Below, in pieces: positions 42,781 to 52,185 of a stretch of DNA of 64,000 bases. Each line of letters begins with the position of its first letter. The first letter of the stretch is position 1. This DNA comes from Aporhodopirellula aestuarii (lineage in GTDB: Bacteria > Planctomycetota > Planctomycetia > Pirellulales > Pirellulaceae). The stretch is from positions 21,178 through 85,177 of the forward strand of contig NZ_JAMQBK010000063.1 of the NCBI RefSeq assembly GCF_023701485.1, written 5' to 3'. Position numbers and translations under genes: made by a program. The notes below the pieces were generated by a model. The model saw only the letters and a list, made by a program, of their open reading frames with translations. It ran no database searches and was not told the DNA's origin.

Positions 42781-45540
42781 ATGGGTTCATGGAAGCTAAC
42801 GAGGTTCGTCTGCCGGGTTTTTGACTTCGGCAACCGTTTGCGATCTCGCGAGATAAACGCTCTCGGTCTCGCATGGATGTTGGTGCTCGTGCCGACGCTG
42901 TGTCGTGCAGCGGATGAGTCAGAAACACATTTCTATGTTTCGCCGGCGGGATCAGATGACCAGGCCGGTACCGAGTCGCGGCCATTTGCGTCGGTCGAGC
43001 GAGCACAACGGGCGATCCTTGATGCCCTCGCTGCGAAACGCGAACGAGCGGTGACCGTGCATCTCCGACCTGGGCACTACCGTCTGGACCAGACGCTCGT
43101 TTTTACGCCTGCGGATTCAGGTTTTTCGGCGAGGCATCCGGTTCGCTACGTCGGTGATTCCGACGGCGACGTTGTGCTTTCCGGTGGCCGTAAGATTTTC
43201 GACTGGCAACGAGACCCGGACCATCCGGGACTCTGGAGAACACGTGTTGAGGTGCCAAAGGAAGCCGGAAATGACGATTGGCGGTTCGAGCAAATGTGGG
43301 TTAACGGGCGGCGCGCCGTGAGAGCGCGGACGCCTAACGAAGAGGACTTCTTTCGGTTGCTTGGCGTCAGTGAAACACCCCTTGAGAAGTCCTCAGGAAC
43401 GTTTCGTCATCAGTTCGCTGCGCCGTCCGAGGATCTGGCTTCGTTAAAACCGATCGATCCGGAAGCGCTGCGTGATGTGCAGATCGTTACCTATCACAAA
43501 TGGGACACGACGCGTGAGTGGTTGCAAGCCTGTGATGCTGATCGCGGGCTGTTCACGACGCACGGAGAGCGAATGAAGCCGCACAACCCCATGAACCGGG
43601 ATTGTTTGTACTTCTTAGAGAACTATTTTGGTGCACTCGATGCCCCAGGTGAATGGTTTCTCGGCGGGGACGGTTGGTTGTACTATCAGCCCCATGTAAA
43701 CGACAAAATCGAGACGGTCGAGTCGTATGCGGGCAATCTGCCGCGTTTGATCGAGATGCAAGGTGTTGTCGATGATCCAAAGCAATGGGTTAGGCACATC
43801 CGGTTTGAGAACCTTCGTTTTCAGCATGCTGAATACCGTATACCTGAGAAGGGAATCCGCTCGCATCAAGCGGCGTTAAATGTGGACGCCACCGCGATCC
43901 AGCTCGATGGGGCGACGGACATCGGTTTTCACAACTGCGCAGTCGAACACGTCGGAGGCAGTGGGTTTTGGTTTCGTAAGGCGTGTCGTGATTGCCGGGT
44001 CGAACGGACACGCGTCTTTGACATTGGTGTCAGCGCGGTACGCATCGGTGAGCCGGGGTTGGTACCGGAGCCTGTACGGGCGGGCGGAATCACGATCGAC
44101 AACTGTATTCTGCACAGTGGTGGTCGGATTCTTCCGCATGCTGTCGGGGTGTGGATCGGGCACAGTTCGGACAACGCAATCACGCACTGTGATATTGCGG
44201 ATTTCTTCTACACGGCTGTGTCGGTCGGTTGGCGTTGGGGCTATGCCGAGAGTGGAGCCAAACGCAACCGGATTGAATTCAATCATTTACATCACGTCGG
44301 CTACCGCATTCTCAGCGACATGGGAGGCGTCTACACGTTGGGCCCATCGGAAGGCACGACGGTGAGGCACAACGTCATCCACGATATCTACGCGACCCGA
44401 TATGGAGGTTGGGGGCTCTATCCCGACGAAGGCAGTTCCCACATCGTGTTCGAAAATAATTTGGTCTACGACGTGCGTGACGGCGGCTTTCATCAGCACT
44501 ACGGTCGCGAAAATATCGTCCGCAACAACATTCTGGCATTTAGCCAAGAGGGGCAAGTTGCAGTCTCGCGAGCGGAACCGCATTTGTCGTTTACCTTTGA
44601 ACGCAACTTGGTGCTCTTTGATGAAGGACGATTGCTCGGATACTCGGGATGGAAGAACGGTAGCCGCGTTGCCATGAACCACAATCTCTACTGGCGCGTG
44701 GGCGGTCAACCGTTCGATTTCGCTGGCAAGGATTGGGATCAATGGCGCGCAGATGGTCACGACACCGATTCGGTCGTCGCCGATCCGATGTTTGTCGACG
44801 CTGCCACTCGTGATTTCCGACTCCAGCCCGACTCGCCGGCGAAACAAATCGGTTTTGCCCCGTTTGATACGAAATCAGCCGGGGTGCAAGGTGATCCTTC
44901 ATGGAAAAAACTGGCGGCATCGACGAAGTTCCGCAAGCCCTACGTCGTCCCCCCACCGCTCGTTTTGGATTTGAATGATGATTTTGAATCTGACAGTCCG
45001 GTATCACTCCTGCGCGTTGCTTCGTTGAGCCATGAGGGAAGAGAATCGCTGATCACAGTGGCAGATTCACCCGATGGTGGTGGCCGCTGTTTGAAGATCC
45101 AAGACGCAGCCGACATGAAGGCTGCCTACAACCCTCACTTCCATTGGGATCCCAAGTACACCGACGGTAAATCGCGACTGAGCTTTCGTATTCGTTTGGA
45201 GCCGACGGTCGCGGTGTCGTGTGAATGGCGGAACAAGTCGAGTCCCTACCGAACGGGACCGAGTCTCCAGTTTAGCGATAGGGCGATTCATACCCGCGGT
45301 CGCAAGCTGATGGACGTTCCTGCCAATACGTGGGTGGAAGTCACGATCGAAGCCGTGCAGGGAGTTTCCAACAGCCGCTGGAAATCAACTTTGTTGCTTC
45401 CGGATGGAAGTCGCCACGAGTTTGTTGATCTGGATTGCGATCCTGAATGGACTCAAACTGGGTGGGTCGGTTTTATCGCGTCCGCTCGTAGCGATGCGGC
45501 CTATTTCTTGGACGATGTCCACATGACCAACAAACGATAA
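42781..45540 (+). CDS. Right-handed beta-helix protein
   Basis: A 919-residue secreted protein. The head FYVSPAGSDDQAGTESRPFAS is the entry strand of many pectate lyase-like proteins; cut here it reads SPAGSDDQAGT. Then come coils of a right-handed beta-helix (about 300-640; AVEHVGGSGFWF, NCILHSGGRIL, NNLVYDVRDGGFHQHYG), and a C-terminal ConA-like domain of about 190 residues (LSFRIRLEPTVAVSCEWRN). It may bind or cleave an acidic polysaccharide, but no lyase active site is identified. Neighbours are DUF1080, LamG and SGNH proteins. Confidence 0.8.
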   Translation: MGSWKLTRFVCRVFDFGNRLRSREINALGLAWMLVLVPTLCRAADESETHFYVSPAGSDDQAGTESRPFASVERAQRAILDALAAKRERAVTVHLRPGHYRLDQTLVFTPADSGFSARHPVRYVGDSDGDVVLSGGRKIFDWQRDPDHPGLWRTRVEVPKEAGNDDWRFEQMWVNGRRAVRARTPNEEDFFRLLGVSETPLEKSSGTFRHQFAAPSEDLASLKPIDPEALRDVQIVTYHKWDTTREWLQACDADRGLFTTHGERMKPHNPMNRDCLYFLENYFGALDAPGEWFLGGDGWLYYQPHVNDKIETVESYAGNLPRLIEMQGVVDDPKQWVRHIRFENLRFQHAEYRIPEKGIRSHQAALNVDATAIQLDGATDIGFHNCAVEHVGGSGFWFRKACRDCRVERTRVFDIGVSAVRIGEPGLVPEPVRAGGITIDNCILHSGGRILPHAVGVWIGHSSDNAITHCDIADFFYTAVSVGWRWGYAESGAKRNRIEFNHLHHVGYRILSDMGGVYTLGPSEGTTVRHNVIHDIYATRYGGWGLYPDEGSSHIVFENNLVYDVRDGGFHQHYGRENIVRNNILAFSQEGQVAVSRAEPHLSFTFERNLVLFDEGRLLGYSGWKNGSRVAMNHNLYWRVGGQPFDFAGKDWDQWRADGHDTDSVVADPMFVDAATRDFRLQPDSPAKQIGFAPFDTKSAGVQGDPSWKKLAASTKFRKPYVVPPPLVLDLNDDFESDSPVSLLRVASLSHEGRESLITVADSPDGGGRCLKIQDAADMKAAYNPHFHWDPKYTDGKSRLSFRIRLEPTVAVSCEWRNKSSPYRTGPSLQFSDRAIHTRGRKLMDVPANTWVEVTIEAVQGVSNSRWKSTLLLPDGSRHEFVDLDCDPEWTQTGWVGFIASARSDAAYFLDDVHMTNKR

Positions 45541-45573
45541 TTCAACTTTACGATCACTTTTGAGATTGCCACG

Positions 45574-46890
45574 ATGATGTATTGCTCCCAGAGGAGTCGC
45601 CATTCTTGGTTTCACCTGTTTCTAGTTTTGATTTCGCCGGTTTTCCTTTCCGTCTCCGATGTGCGTGCTGAAACGCCGACGTTTGAGCCGGTGAAGGCGG
45701 AGCATTGTCATGCTCGAGACGGGATCGGCAACGTGTTGGCGAAACTTCGTGATGGTAAGACCGTTCGCATTGCCTATCTCGGCGGATCGATCACGGCTGC
45801 CAATGGATGGCGGGTGAAGTCACTCGAGTGGTTCCGGCAAGCGTATCCAGAGGCGGACGTTTCGGAAATCCATGCGGCGATCGGTGGGACGGGGAGCGAT
45901 CTGGGCGTTTTTCGTTTGCAGCGAGATGCGTTGCAATACAAACCTGATTTGTTGTTCGTGGAATTTGCGGTCAACGATGGCGGGGCTCAGCCGGAACAGA
46001 TTTGGCGGGCGATGGAAGGGATCGTGAGGCAAACATGGGCTGCGGATCCGAACACGGATATCTGTTTCGTATACACGTTTCGAGTCGGGTACGAAAACGA
46101 TTTGCGAAATGGTTTCAACCCGCGTGCGGCGTCCGCGATGGAACTGCTCGCTGATCACTATGCAATCCCATCGATCAACTTCGCCAAAAAGATCGTGGAG
46201 TTGGAAGCGACCGGAAGCTTGATTTTCAAATCGGACGAGCCGGCCAGTGAGGGTGTTGTTCGGTTCTCATCTGATGGGGTCCATCCGTTGGATGAGGGAC
46301 ACCAAATCTACGCGGATCTGGTAGCCGATGCGGTGACCAAGTTCGGTGAAACTTCGCAACCGATGGATCATGCCTCCAAACTCGCAACGACGTTCGTGGA
46401 AGATCACTGGCAAGCCGCCAAAATGATCCCGGTCGATCAAAGCATGTTGACGCCGGAGTGGAAACAATTGGGGCCAGACGACAGACTCGCCAAGAGCTTC
46501 AGCAAACGTCTGGGGACGATTTGGGAGACGACTCAGCCGGGCAGCAAGTTAAGTTTCCAATTTCGTGGCTCGGTTGCAAAACTATATGACCTTTTGGGGA
46601 CCGACGGCGGACAGGTGATTGTGACCGTGGATGGCAAGAAATTGGATCGTCCTCTGCCACGATTTGATAGCTACTGTACCTATCACCGTATCGCCACGCT
46701 GGGCGTCGCCATGGGCGTTGATCCCGATGAGGTGCACACGGTGATCGTGGAGGTCGATTCGGAACAGCCTGATCGCCAAAGCGTCGCGTTTCGATTGAAG
46801 GATCCCGAGACCGAATTGAAGTCGCCGAAGTATCAAGGCACGTGCATTCGCGTCGGACAGATTCAGATCATCGGCGATATTGTCCCGTGA
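45574..46890 (+). CDS. Secreted SGNH-hydrolase
   Basis: A 438-residue protein with a signal peptide (about 1-32). Block I is [14 protein letters not shown] with Ser72; GGTGSDLG supplies the Gly of block [14 protein letters not shown] the Asn of block III, and D234-GVH237 the C-terminal Asp/His. A beta-rich domain of about 170 residues follows. It is a probable carbohydrate esterase and the last gene of the plus-strand run (33 bases after the beta-helix gene). Gap to the convergent ATP-grasp gene is 175 bases and contains several short GC stems but no supported terminator. Confidence 0.83.
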   Translation: MMYCSQRSRHSWFHLFLVLISPVFLSVSDVRAETPTFEPVKAEHCHARDGIGNVLAKLRDGKTVRIAYLGGSITAANGWRVKSLEWFRQAYPEADVSEIHAAIGGTGSDLGVFRLQRDALQYKPDLLFVEFAVNDGGAQPEQIWRAMEGIVRQTWAADPNTDICFVYTFRVGYENDLRNGFNPRAASAMELLADHYAIPSINFAKKIVELEATGSLIFKSDEPASEGVVRFSSDGVHPLDEGHQIYADLVADAVTKFGETSQPMDHASKLATTFVEDHWQAAKMIPVDQSMLTPEWKQLGPDDRLAKSFSKRLGTIWETTQPGSKLSFQFRGSVAKLYDLLGTDGGQVIVTVDGKKLDRPLPRFDSYCTYHRIATLGVAMGVDPDEVHTVIVEVDSEQPDRQSVAFRLKDPETELKSPKYQGTCIRVGQIQIIGDIVP

Positions 46891-47065
46891 CCAACACTTC
46901 GATGACGGTCCGTTGGGGGCGCTCTTGTCTCGCCGAGTTGCGTAGGCTTTCGCCGTAACGCGAAGAGGAGGCCCGCTTAGGGGCGAGGCCTGGATTCGCT
47001 GACCTTAATCGCAGGCTCTTCCCTCCCCTCGCTCGACGCTTTCGGGAGGAGGATCGAGTGAGCGA

Positions 47066-48112
47066 TCACAATGTTGCGAGTGCACGGTTCGACATGCTGG
47101 CGCCGTAGTAGGAACGGTATTGGGCTTTGCGTTCGAGGTCATGGATAACTTCGGTGGCAAAGTCGATTCCAGTCAGAGCTTGGGAACTCCCCAGTCCGCC
47201 GGGGCTGAAGACGTTGATCTCCATCAGTTTGTCATCGACGATGTCTAAGCCAACTAAGAACATGCCATCTTGCACGAGTTTGGGGCGGACCATTTCGACG
47301 AGTTCCAGCATTTTGTCGGTGACTTCCGCTTCGACGCACTTGCCGCCCGTATGCATGTTGCTGCGTGCATCTCCGGTATCGTTTCGGCGTCGAAATGCCG
47401 CGTATTTGCCGTCTTTCATGAGCGGGCGTCCGTTAATCACGAACATCCGGACATCGCCTTCAACGGCGGCGGGTAAATACTCTTGGGCGATGCAGTAGCC
47501 ATCGCGGATGACGGCTTCGATCATTTGGTTTAGGTTCGCTTTTTCGTCTTCCCCGATGAGGAAAACGCTTTGCCCGCCTGAACCTTGCAAGGGTTTGATA
47601 ACGACTTTGTCATCCTGTTCGGCAATGAATGCCTTGATGTCGTCGATATCGCGGCTGATGCACGTCTTGGGACGAACCTGCTCGGGGAAGTGTTGGAAGT
47701 AGGTTTTGTTGATGGCATTGGCGAGGCTGAAGGGATCATTGAGTACGAGCACGCCGCGAGTCGCCGCGAGCTGTCCGAACAGGATGCCACTTGTTTGAGC
47801 CCAGGGGCGTTCGGTCGCGTCGTCGGATGGGTCGTTCCGCAGCAAGAGTACGTCGAGCTCGTCTAAGTTGATTCGTTGGTCTTCGTTTTCTTTGTTCTGC
47901 ACCGCAGCGAGATAGTCCTCTAGCGATTCATAGGTCGCGCCGTTTGCGCTGCGTCCATGAGCTTGGATCGATCCTTCGGGTGCATAGATGAAATCGCCGA
48001 CGCCTAGCAGATAGGCCTCGTGTCCCATGTTCACTGCCGACATCGCCAAGCGTGTTGTCGTGTACTCGGCTTGTTCGGTCATCACATCATTGACAACAAA
48101 AGCGATTTTCAT
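47066..48112 (-). CDS. Glutathione synthetase-like ATP-grasp ligase
   Basis: A 348-residue protein of the prokaryotic glutathione synthetase type. The N-terminal domain starts MKIAFVVNDV with a preATP-grasp fold; the ATP-grasp part has KVVIKPLQGSGGQSVFLI (P-loop-like, KPxxGSGG), AQEYLPAAVEGDVRMFVINGRP, and metal ligands in DIVDDKLMEINVFSPGG. These fit an acid-plus-amine ligase. The ATG at 48112 shares its A with the TGA of the DUF1704 gene, so translation is coupled. Glutathione synthesis itself is not certain because no gamma-glutamylcysteine ligase is near; a peptide or amino-acid ligation linked to its two partners is more likely. Confidence 0.8.
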   Translation of the reverse strand: MKIAFVVNDVMTEQAEYTTTRLAMSAVNMGHEAYLLGVGDFIYAPEGSIQAHGRSANGATYESLEDYLAAVQNKENEDQRINLDELDVLLLRNDPSDDATERPWAQTSGILFGQLAATRGVLVLNDPFSLANAINKTYFQHFPEQVRPKTCISRDIDDIKAFIAEQDDKVVIKPLQGSGGQSVFLIGEDEKANLNQMIEAVIRDGYCIAQEYLPAAVEGDVRMFVINGRPLMKDGKYAAFRRRNDTGDARSNMHTGGKCVEAEVTDKMLELVEMVRPKLVQDGMFLVGLDIVDDKLMEINVFSPGGLGSSQALTGIDFATEVIHDLERKAQYRSYYGASMSNRALATL

Positions 48113-50082
48113 CAGTCGGTCTCCATAAGGTCCAGGACTGACTTCCCCCGACAAGCTTCGAGCCGATCGCGGGCGGATTCGTCGTCCAAGAAACGAGGAA
48201 GGATACGCGGCGGGGTGATAATTCCGCGCCGTCTTAGCTCTTGAATGTAGGGAACGTGTTGCAGTCCGATCTTTCCAACGTAGAGCGGTTCAATGTCGTG
48301 GCCTTTGGCCAGGTAATCGAGTAGATCTCGCAAGCCGCGGAGATAGATGATGTCTTTTGTCAGTCCGCCGCCGCGGAACACTCGCAAGGTTGTCGTAAAC
48401 GATTGGCGACGTGAAAATCGGTGGTGTCGTTGCAGGCGGTTCACCACGGAAGCGAACGACTTTCCGTTGACCATCCAGTGCACCGCCATCACGCGAGCCG
48501 CGAGAGTTCGGATTCGCATACGGGTGAGTCCACCAACCAGGTATTCCGCCAAGACGGCGAGCCCCTCTTGCAACTCTTCGTAGCCTGCTAGCCCCGCGTA
48601 AAGTTGCCGAAACGGCTGGCATCGGCCGTTGAAGTAGGTCAACAGGTGCGTGCCTACCTCATGATGCAAAAGTGGCGCGAGACGACGTCGTGGGATGGAA
48701 ACTTCTCGCGAGATCAAGAGACGGTCATGCGATACCATGATGCCGGATGCGATCGTGTCGCTGAGTTCGACCGAGGCGGTGAATTCGTTCATCCGCGTGT
48801 GGTAACGATCGATCTCCTCCCGAGCGGCGGAGGCGAGTTCCTCTGAATCCACACACTTCTTTTTTCCCGATGATCGTTGACTCGCTGAATCTTGCGAGGC
48901 AGGGGGAGCCTTGGCAAACCGCTCGAGAATTTGTTCGGCCAATTCGACCAAGGAGTCTTCGGCGGTGCCATAAAGTTGCAGGCTACTGGTCAGGAAATGC
49001 GACTGCTTTGGTAGTTCGTGCAGGGCCAGTTCGGGTGCATGCAAATCGCGAAGCGAGGTCAGTTGTCGGTCGATTTCGTCTTGCTTTTCCCAGAACAAAT
49101 GTGCCAGCGTGGGATCTTCGACACGCTCGATCTCGATATCGAACAAACGCCGTTTCAGAATGTTGGGATGATAAGGCAGATGTCGGTATCGCAGAGAAGG
49201 AAGTTCCTTGGAACTCGACGCTGCGAACTCCATGCGAGCCTCGTCTGCGTTGGTTGGGGTGACTTGCAACAAAAAATCGAACGATCCTGAAACTTCGCAT
49301 AGTTGTTGGTCGATCAGTCGGGCGGCTTTGACCATTGAGGACGGCCCGAGCGTGTCATAGTGTGCTTTGTGCTTTCCTTTGGGATTGCCAGTGAACTCAG
49401 CAACTGTCTTGCGAAATGCGATTGCCAATTGCGAGCGGAGGACTTGCAATGCGACGGGATAGACGGCGCCCGTGACACGATCTCGGTAAAACGGATTGAC
49501 GATGAGGCCCAGGGTACAGCAAGCTCCGGAACCGTTTTCGGGGCATACCGATGCCAGGGACGGCAAGCCACGTAGTTCAGCAACGTCGGCGACGAGACGA
49601 TTGACCTGAGGTGGGCGGCCGTCAACGCGGATCGCCTTGAGGGCCTCTTCGAATGCGTTGATGGTGGAGGGGATCGCGTCTCCATCGATGCATGCGATCT
49701 GGAATTCAGCGGACGAGCTGCGTTGGGCGGACAAGTCTTTCGCCCAGACTTCAATCAACAAAAACGTTCCAAAATGTTCCTGCATCGCTGCGCTAATTTC
49801 AGAGCACAGATGCGACAAGCCTTCGTGATGTTTGACGCTGTCCGATGCAAAAAGATAGGCGGCCTCGGACGTAATCAGCTCACGCGTTACGGCGTCTTCC
49901 TCGTTACCACGATGCAAACATAGAAATGGCAACTGGCGGTCGATGCGCAGTCTTCCGCCACCGGGCAGGTTACGTCGCACCCGTTTATTCTTCGCTAAAC
50001 GGTCGCAGGCGGCTTCGGCGATTGCTTCGTATTGATCGGTTATGGATCGACGCGACGGAGCGTCTTGAGACGTAGCGTTCAC
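48112..50082 (-). CDS. DUF1704 / QEGLA-motif putative metallopeptidase
   Basis: A 656-residue protein of the DUF1704 family (annotated as flavohemoglobin expression-modulating QEGLA motif protein). The C-terminal half has H474-EVGT-H479, an HExxxH zinc site, and Q505-EGLA509 whose Glu is the probable third ligand. The family includes vertebrate KIAA0895-type tyrosine carboxypeptidases (MATCAP), which share HExxxH; the carboxypeptidase reading for this bacterial protein is inferred. The N-terminal 330 residues hold a cytosolic alpha/beta part with no obvious signal. GTG 50082 overlaps the TGA of the upstream gene in GTGA, with GGAG five to six bases upstream; the longer frame to 50247 lies inside that gene. 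Confidence 0.8.
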   Translation of the reverse strand: MNATSQDAPSRRSITDQYEAIAEAACDRLAKNKRVRRNLPGGGRLRIDRQLPFLCLHRGNEEDAVTRELITSEAAYLFASDSVKHHEGLSHLCSEISAAMQEHFGTFLLIEVWAKDLSAQRSSSAEFQIACIDGDAIPSTINAFEEALKAIRVDGRPPQVNRLVADVAELRGLPSLASVCPENGSGACCTLGLIVNPFYRDRVTGAVYPVALQVLRSQLAIAFRKTVAEFTGNPKGKHKAHYDTLGPSSMVKAARLIDQQLCEVSGSFDFLLQVTPTNADEARMEFAASSSKELPSLRYRHLPYHPNILKRRLFDIEIERVEDPTLAHLFWEKQDEIDRQLTSLRDLHAPELALHELPKQSHFLTSSLQLYGTAEDSLVELAEQILERFAKAPPASQDSASQRSSGKKKCVDSEELASAAREEIDRYHTRMNEFTASVELSDTIASGIMVSHDRLLISREVSIPRRRLAPLLHHEVGTHLLTYFNGRCQPFRQLYAGLAGYEELQEGLAVLAEYLVGGLTRMRIRTLAARVMAVHWMVNGKSFASVVNRLQRHHRFSRRQSFTTTLRVFRGGGLTKDIIYLRGLRDLLDYLAKGHDIEPLYVGKIGLQHVPYIQELRRRGIITPPRILPRFLDDESARDRLEACRGKSVLDLMETD

Positions 50083-50864
50083 ATTTTCTCCAATGCTTCG
50101 CGTACCCCTGGTATTGTTGCCTCGAGTGCTTGGTAGATGCACTCGACTTGATCCGGATCCGGCTCGCCTTCCCATTCGTCCATGAAGAACTTTTTGAATT
50201 CGATGGCGATCGCACAGACCTGCTGCGGGAACGTCTTGTGAATCCACTCGCAGAAGTACCCGCCTTGAAATTTCACGTTTTCTCGTACATCCAGCTGGCG
50301 ACCGTGAAAGTCGTAGGACCTTAGTTCACGCATTAAACGTTCGACGACAGGGGACCAAAACTGCCGATCCATGGTTCCCGTGCCTATGTTGACTTCTGGG
50401 TTGGTCGCCGGATTGGCGACGGGGCCGTCCGGGCCTTGTCGACGTTGGTTGTAGGTATGCAGGTCGTACACGACGACTCGCGGGTACTCTTCGAGCATTT
50501 CTTCGAGTAGTTCTTTCACCTCTGCATAGAATAGGTCGTATTCGCGTAGGGACGCGTCGATCAGTGACTGGTCGGGCGGGGTGTCCCAGACCTCAAGTCC
50601 CCACGCATCGGCGGGTGTTTCGTAGACGGCCTTGTCCCTCGGTCGATTCAAATCGACTTCGAAACGGGAACGCAGGCCAACAATTTGAGTCTTGGCAATT
50701 TGCGTCCATTCGCCGGTGATTGGGTCTTCTTCGCGAAGTTGTTGCTTCTCATCGATCGCTAACCTTTGCTCAACACTTTTACGGGTTTGGTGCCCGTTGT
50801 GGATCGCCGCAGCGACGATCGGTCCGGTACCACGCTGGAAGATGCAATGAGGTTTGAGTGCCAT
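50079..50864 (-). CDS. N-formylglutamate amidohydrolase-like protein
   Basis: A 261-residue protein of the N-formylglutamate amidohydrolase (FGase/HutG-type) family. Visible steps are VAAAIHNGH (metal His), SRFEVDLNRPRDKAVY, VVVYDLHTYN with a conserved Asp/His, GRQLDVRENVKFQGGYF and AIAIEFKKFFMDEW. It removes formyl-amide or related groups from amino acids in known members. The ATG at 50864 has CAGGAG about nine bases upstream. It is the first gene of a three-gene operon with overlap to the DUF1704 gene. No histidine-degradation genes are near, so a role with the partner peptidase and ligase is more likely than HutG. Confidence 0.78.
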   Translation of the reverse strand: MALKPHCIFQRGTGPIVAAAIHNGHQTRKSVEQRLAIDEKQQLREEDPITGEWTQIAKTQIVGLRSRFEVDLNRPRDKAVYETPADAWGLEVWDTPPDQSLIDASLREYDLFYAEVKELLEEMLEEYPRVVVYDLHTYNQRRQGPDGPVANPATNPEVNIGTGTMDRQFWSPVVERLMRELRSYDFHGRQLDVRENVKFQGGYFCEWIHKTFPQQVCAIAIEFKKFFMDEWEGEPDPDQVECIYQALEATIPGVREALEKM

Positions 50865-51278
50865 GGACAGAAACTCCTGCGTGGTGTGGTTTGATCTCGC
50901 ACGTTCAATAAGGGTTGGTGAGGATCCCGGCTGAGGTAAGTTCGTGGAGACGCAATCGCTGTGCCAAGGTCTGGCCCCACCCCGCGTCATGATCGCATCG
51001 AAAGGTGGTCGGCCATCAACCGAACGGGATGATGTCCTGTCACCGTATCCCGCTCGTAGATGGTGGTCTTTTGTTTAATCGAAATTGGGAGAATTTGAGA
51101 AAGCAGCGAACCCATCTCAGATTTCCGTTCTCTCTCTTTCAACTCTTAACGGTTGCTTGTTGGCGCGATCGCGAGAGGAGCAAGGCCCGACGTGTTGGGA
51201 CGAATGACGCGAAGTGGAGCGGCCATGTTGGCCGCCGGCGTGCATCCATGTGTTTGACAGTTCTTGAAAGGCAATGTC
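50865..51278. other. Divergent intergenic region
   Basis: These 414 bases separate the amidohydrolase operon from the divergent gene at 51279, so both promoters must be here. A short stem GCGGCCATGTTGGCCGC occurs near 51219-51235. A TTGACA at 51254 is too close to the ATG to be the -35 box of that gene. No gene is supported. Confidence 0.35.
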
Positions 51279-52079
51279 ATGAACATGCAATTGATTGAGC
51301 GTCAATTCACGCGGATTGGCGCACGTGCGCAAATTCATCGTGCTTCGCGACGCAATGGCATCGAAGGGATCACGATCGATATCGGAAACGATGGCGATGG
51401 TGAATTCTTCGATATTGCGGTGGCGTCACCACTCATTTCGACGACTCGTGTGCTCGATGTTCAGCCGAGCATGCGGCACCTGCTGTTGATGGCGGACCAG
51501 CGTGACGGGAAGCACAAGTTTCTATGCGGTCACGATGAACGACATTGGTTTGTGGCCGCGGTGCCCGAACGTGCTGCGGTCTCGACGGTTCAAACGGCGT
51601 TCGACGCATTGAAGCCGGTTGCTGTACGAGCACTCGAGAATCGACTCGGTGTGAAGCCACGCAAGCGGAATCGCCGACGCAATGAGGCGTTTGTTCGCCA
51701 AGGTGAATGGTTCTTTGTGCCTTTGCCGAGTGATTCGTTCGTCAATGAACGCTTGATTTTACGAAGCGAACCGATCGCACGCGGTGGCGGAAAACCACAC
51801 CTGTGCGAAGAGGTCGTTCGTCAAGGCGGGGAATTGGTGTACGTCGCGGCGGGATATCCTCAGGGGGTGACCGAAGCGCAGCGGGAGCGGTTGATCAGCC
51901 GTCGGCCGCAATTGCGTAACCTGCACTGGGTCGCCCAGCGTCGCAACCCGAGTGTGTTTGTTCGGGGACGAGTTCGTCACCGAGACCACAAAACCATCGT
52001 TTTGAACGGTTGGCATCAAGTTCTGATGAACACCGAAAACGAGTCGATCGCGATGCGACATGTCGCGTTCATTGATTGA
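51279..52079 (+). CDS. Unrecognised 266-residue protein
   Basis: A soluble protein without signal or membrane helix. The first part reads as strands and helices (LIERQFTRIGARAQIHRAS, ISTTRVLDVQPSMRHLLLM), the middle has DERHWFVAAVPERA, a basic loop KPRKRNRRRNE and the WFFVPLPS strand, and the end RVRHRDHKTIVLNGWHQVLMN with a final strand. ATG 51279 has AAAGG eight bases upstream. A clear terminator follows at 52101. It is not part of any operon. I do not recognise the family; the even composition and dedicated terminator argue for a real gene. Confidence 0.7.
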   Translation: MNMQLIERQFTRIGARAQIHRASRRNGIEGITIDIGNDGDGEFFDIAVASPLISTTRVLDVQPSMRHLLLMADQRDGKHKFLCGHDERHWFVAAVPERAAVSTVQTAFDALKPVAVRALENRLGVKPRKRNRRRNEAFVRQGEWFFVPLPSDSFVNERLILRSEPIARGGGKPHLCEEVVRQGGELVYVAAGYPQGVTEAQRERLISRRPQLRNLHWVAQRRNPSVFVRGRVRHRDHKTIVLNGWHQVLMNTENESIAMRHVAFID

Positions 52080-52100
52080 GATCGTGTGACTTGAAACTTC

Positions 52101-52128
52101 GCCCCGCACCTCGGTGCGGGGCTTTTTT
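52101..52128 (+). terminator. Intrinsic terminator
   Basis: GCCCCGCAC (52101-52109) pairs with GTGCGGGGC (52114-52122) around CTCG, and TTTTTT follows at 52123-52128. It lies 22 bases after the stop of the gene at 51279-52079 and fits plus-strand termination. Confidence 0.92.
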
Positions 52129-52185
52129 ATTGTGTCATCTTTTTCGGAGAGGTTGGCAAATTGCAGACTCGCCGCGCCCATCGGT

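Noticed and set aside
52101-52128. The terminator as bidirectional, also serving the gene ending at 52186 on the minus strand
   Set aside because: The minus-strand side of the stem is followed by GAAGTTTC, not a T-run.
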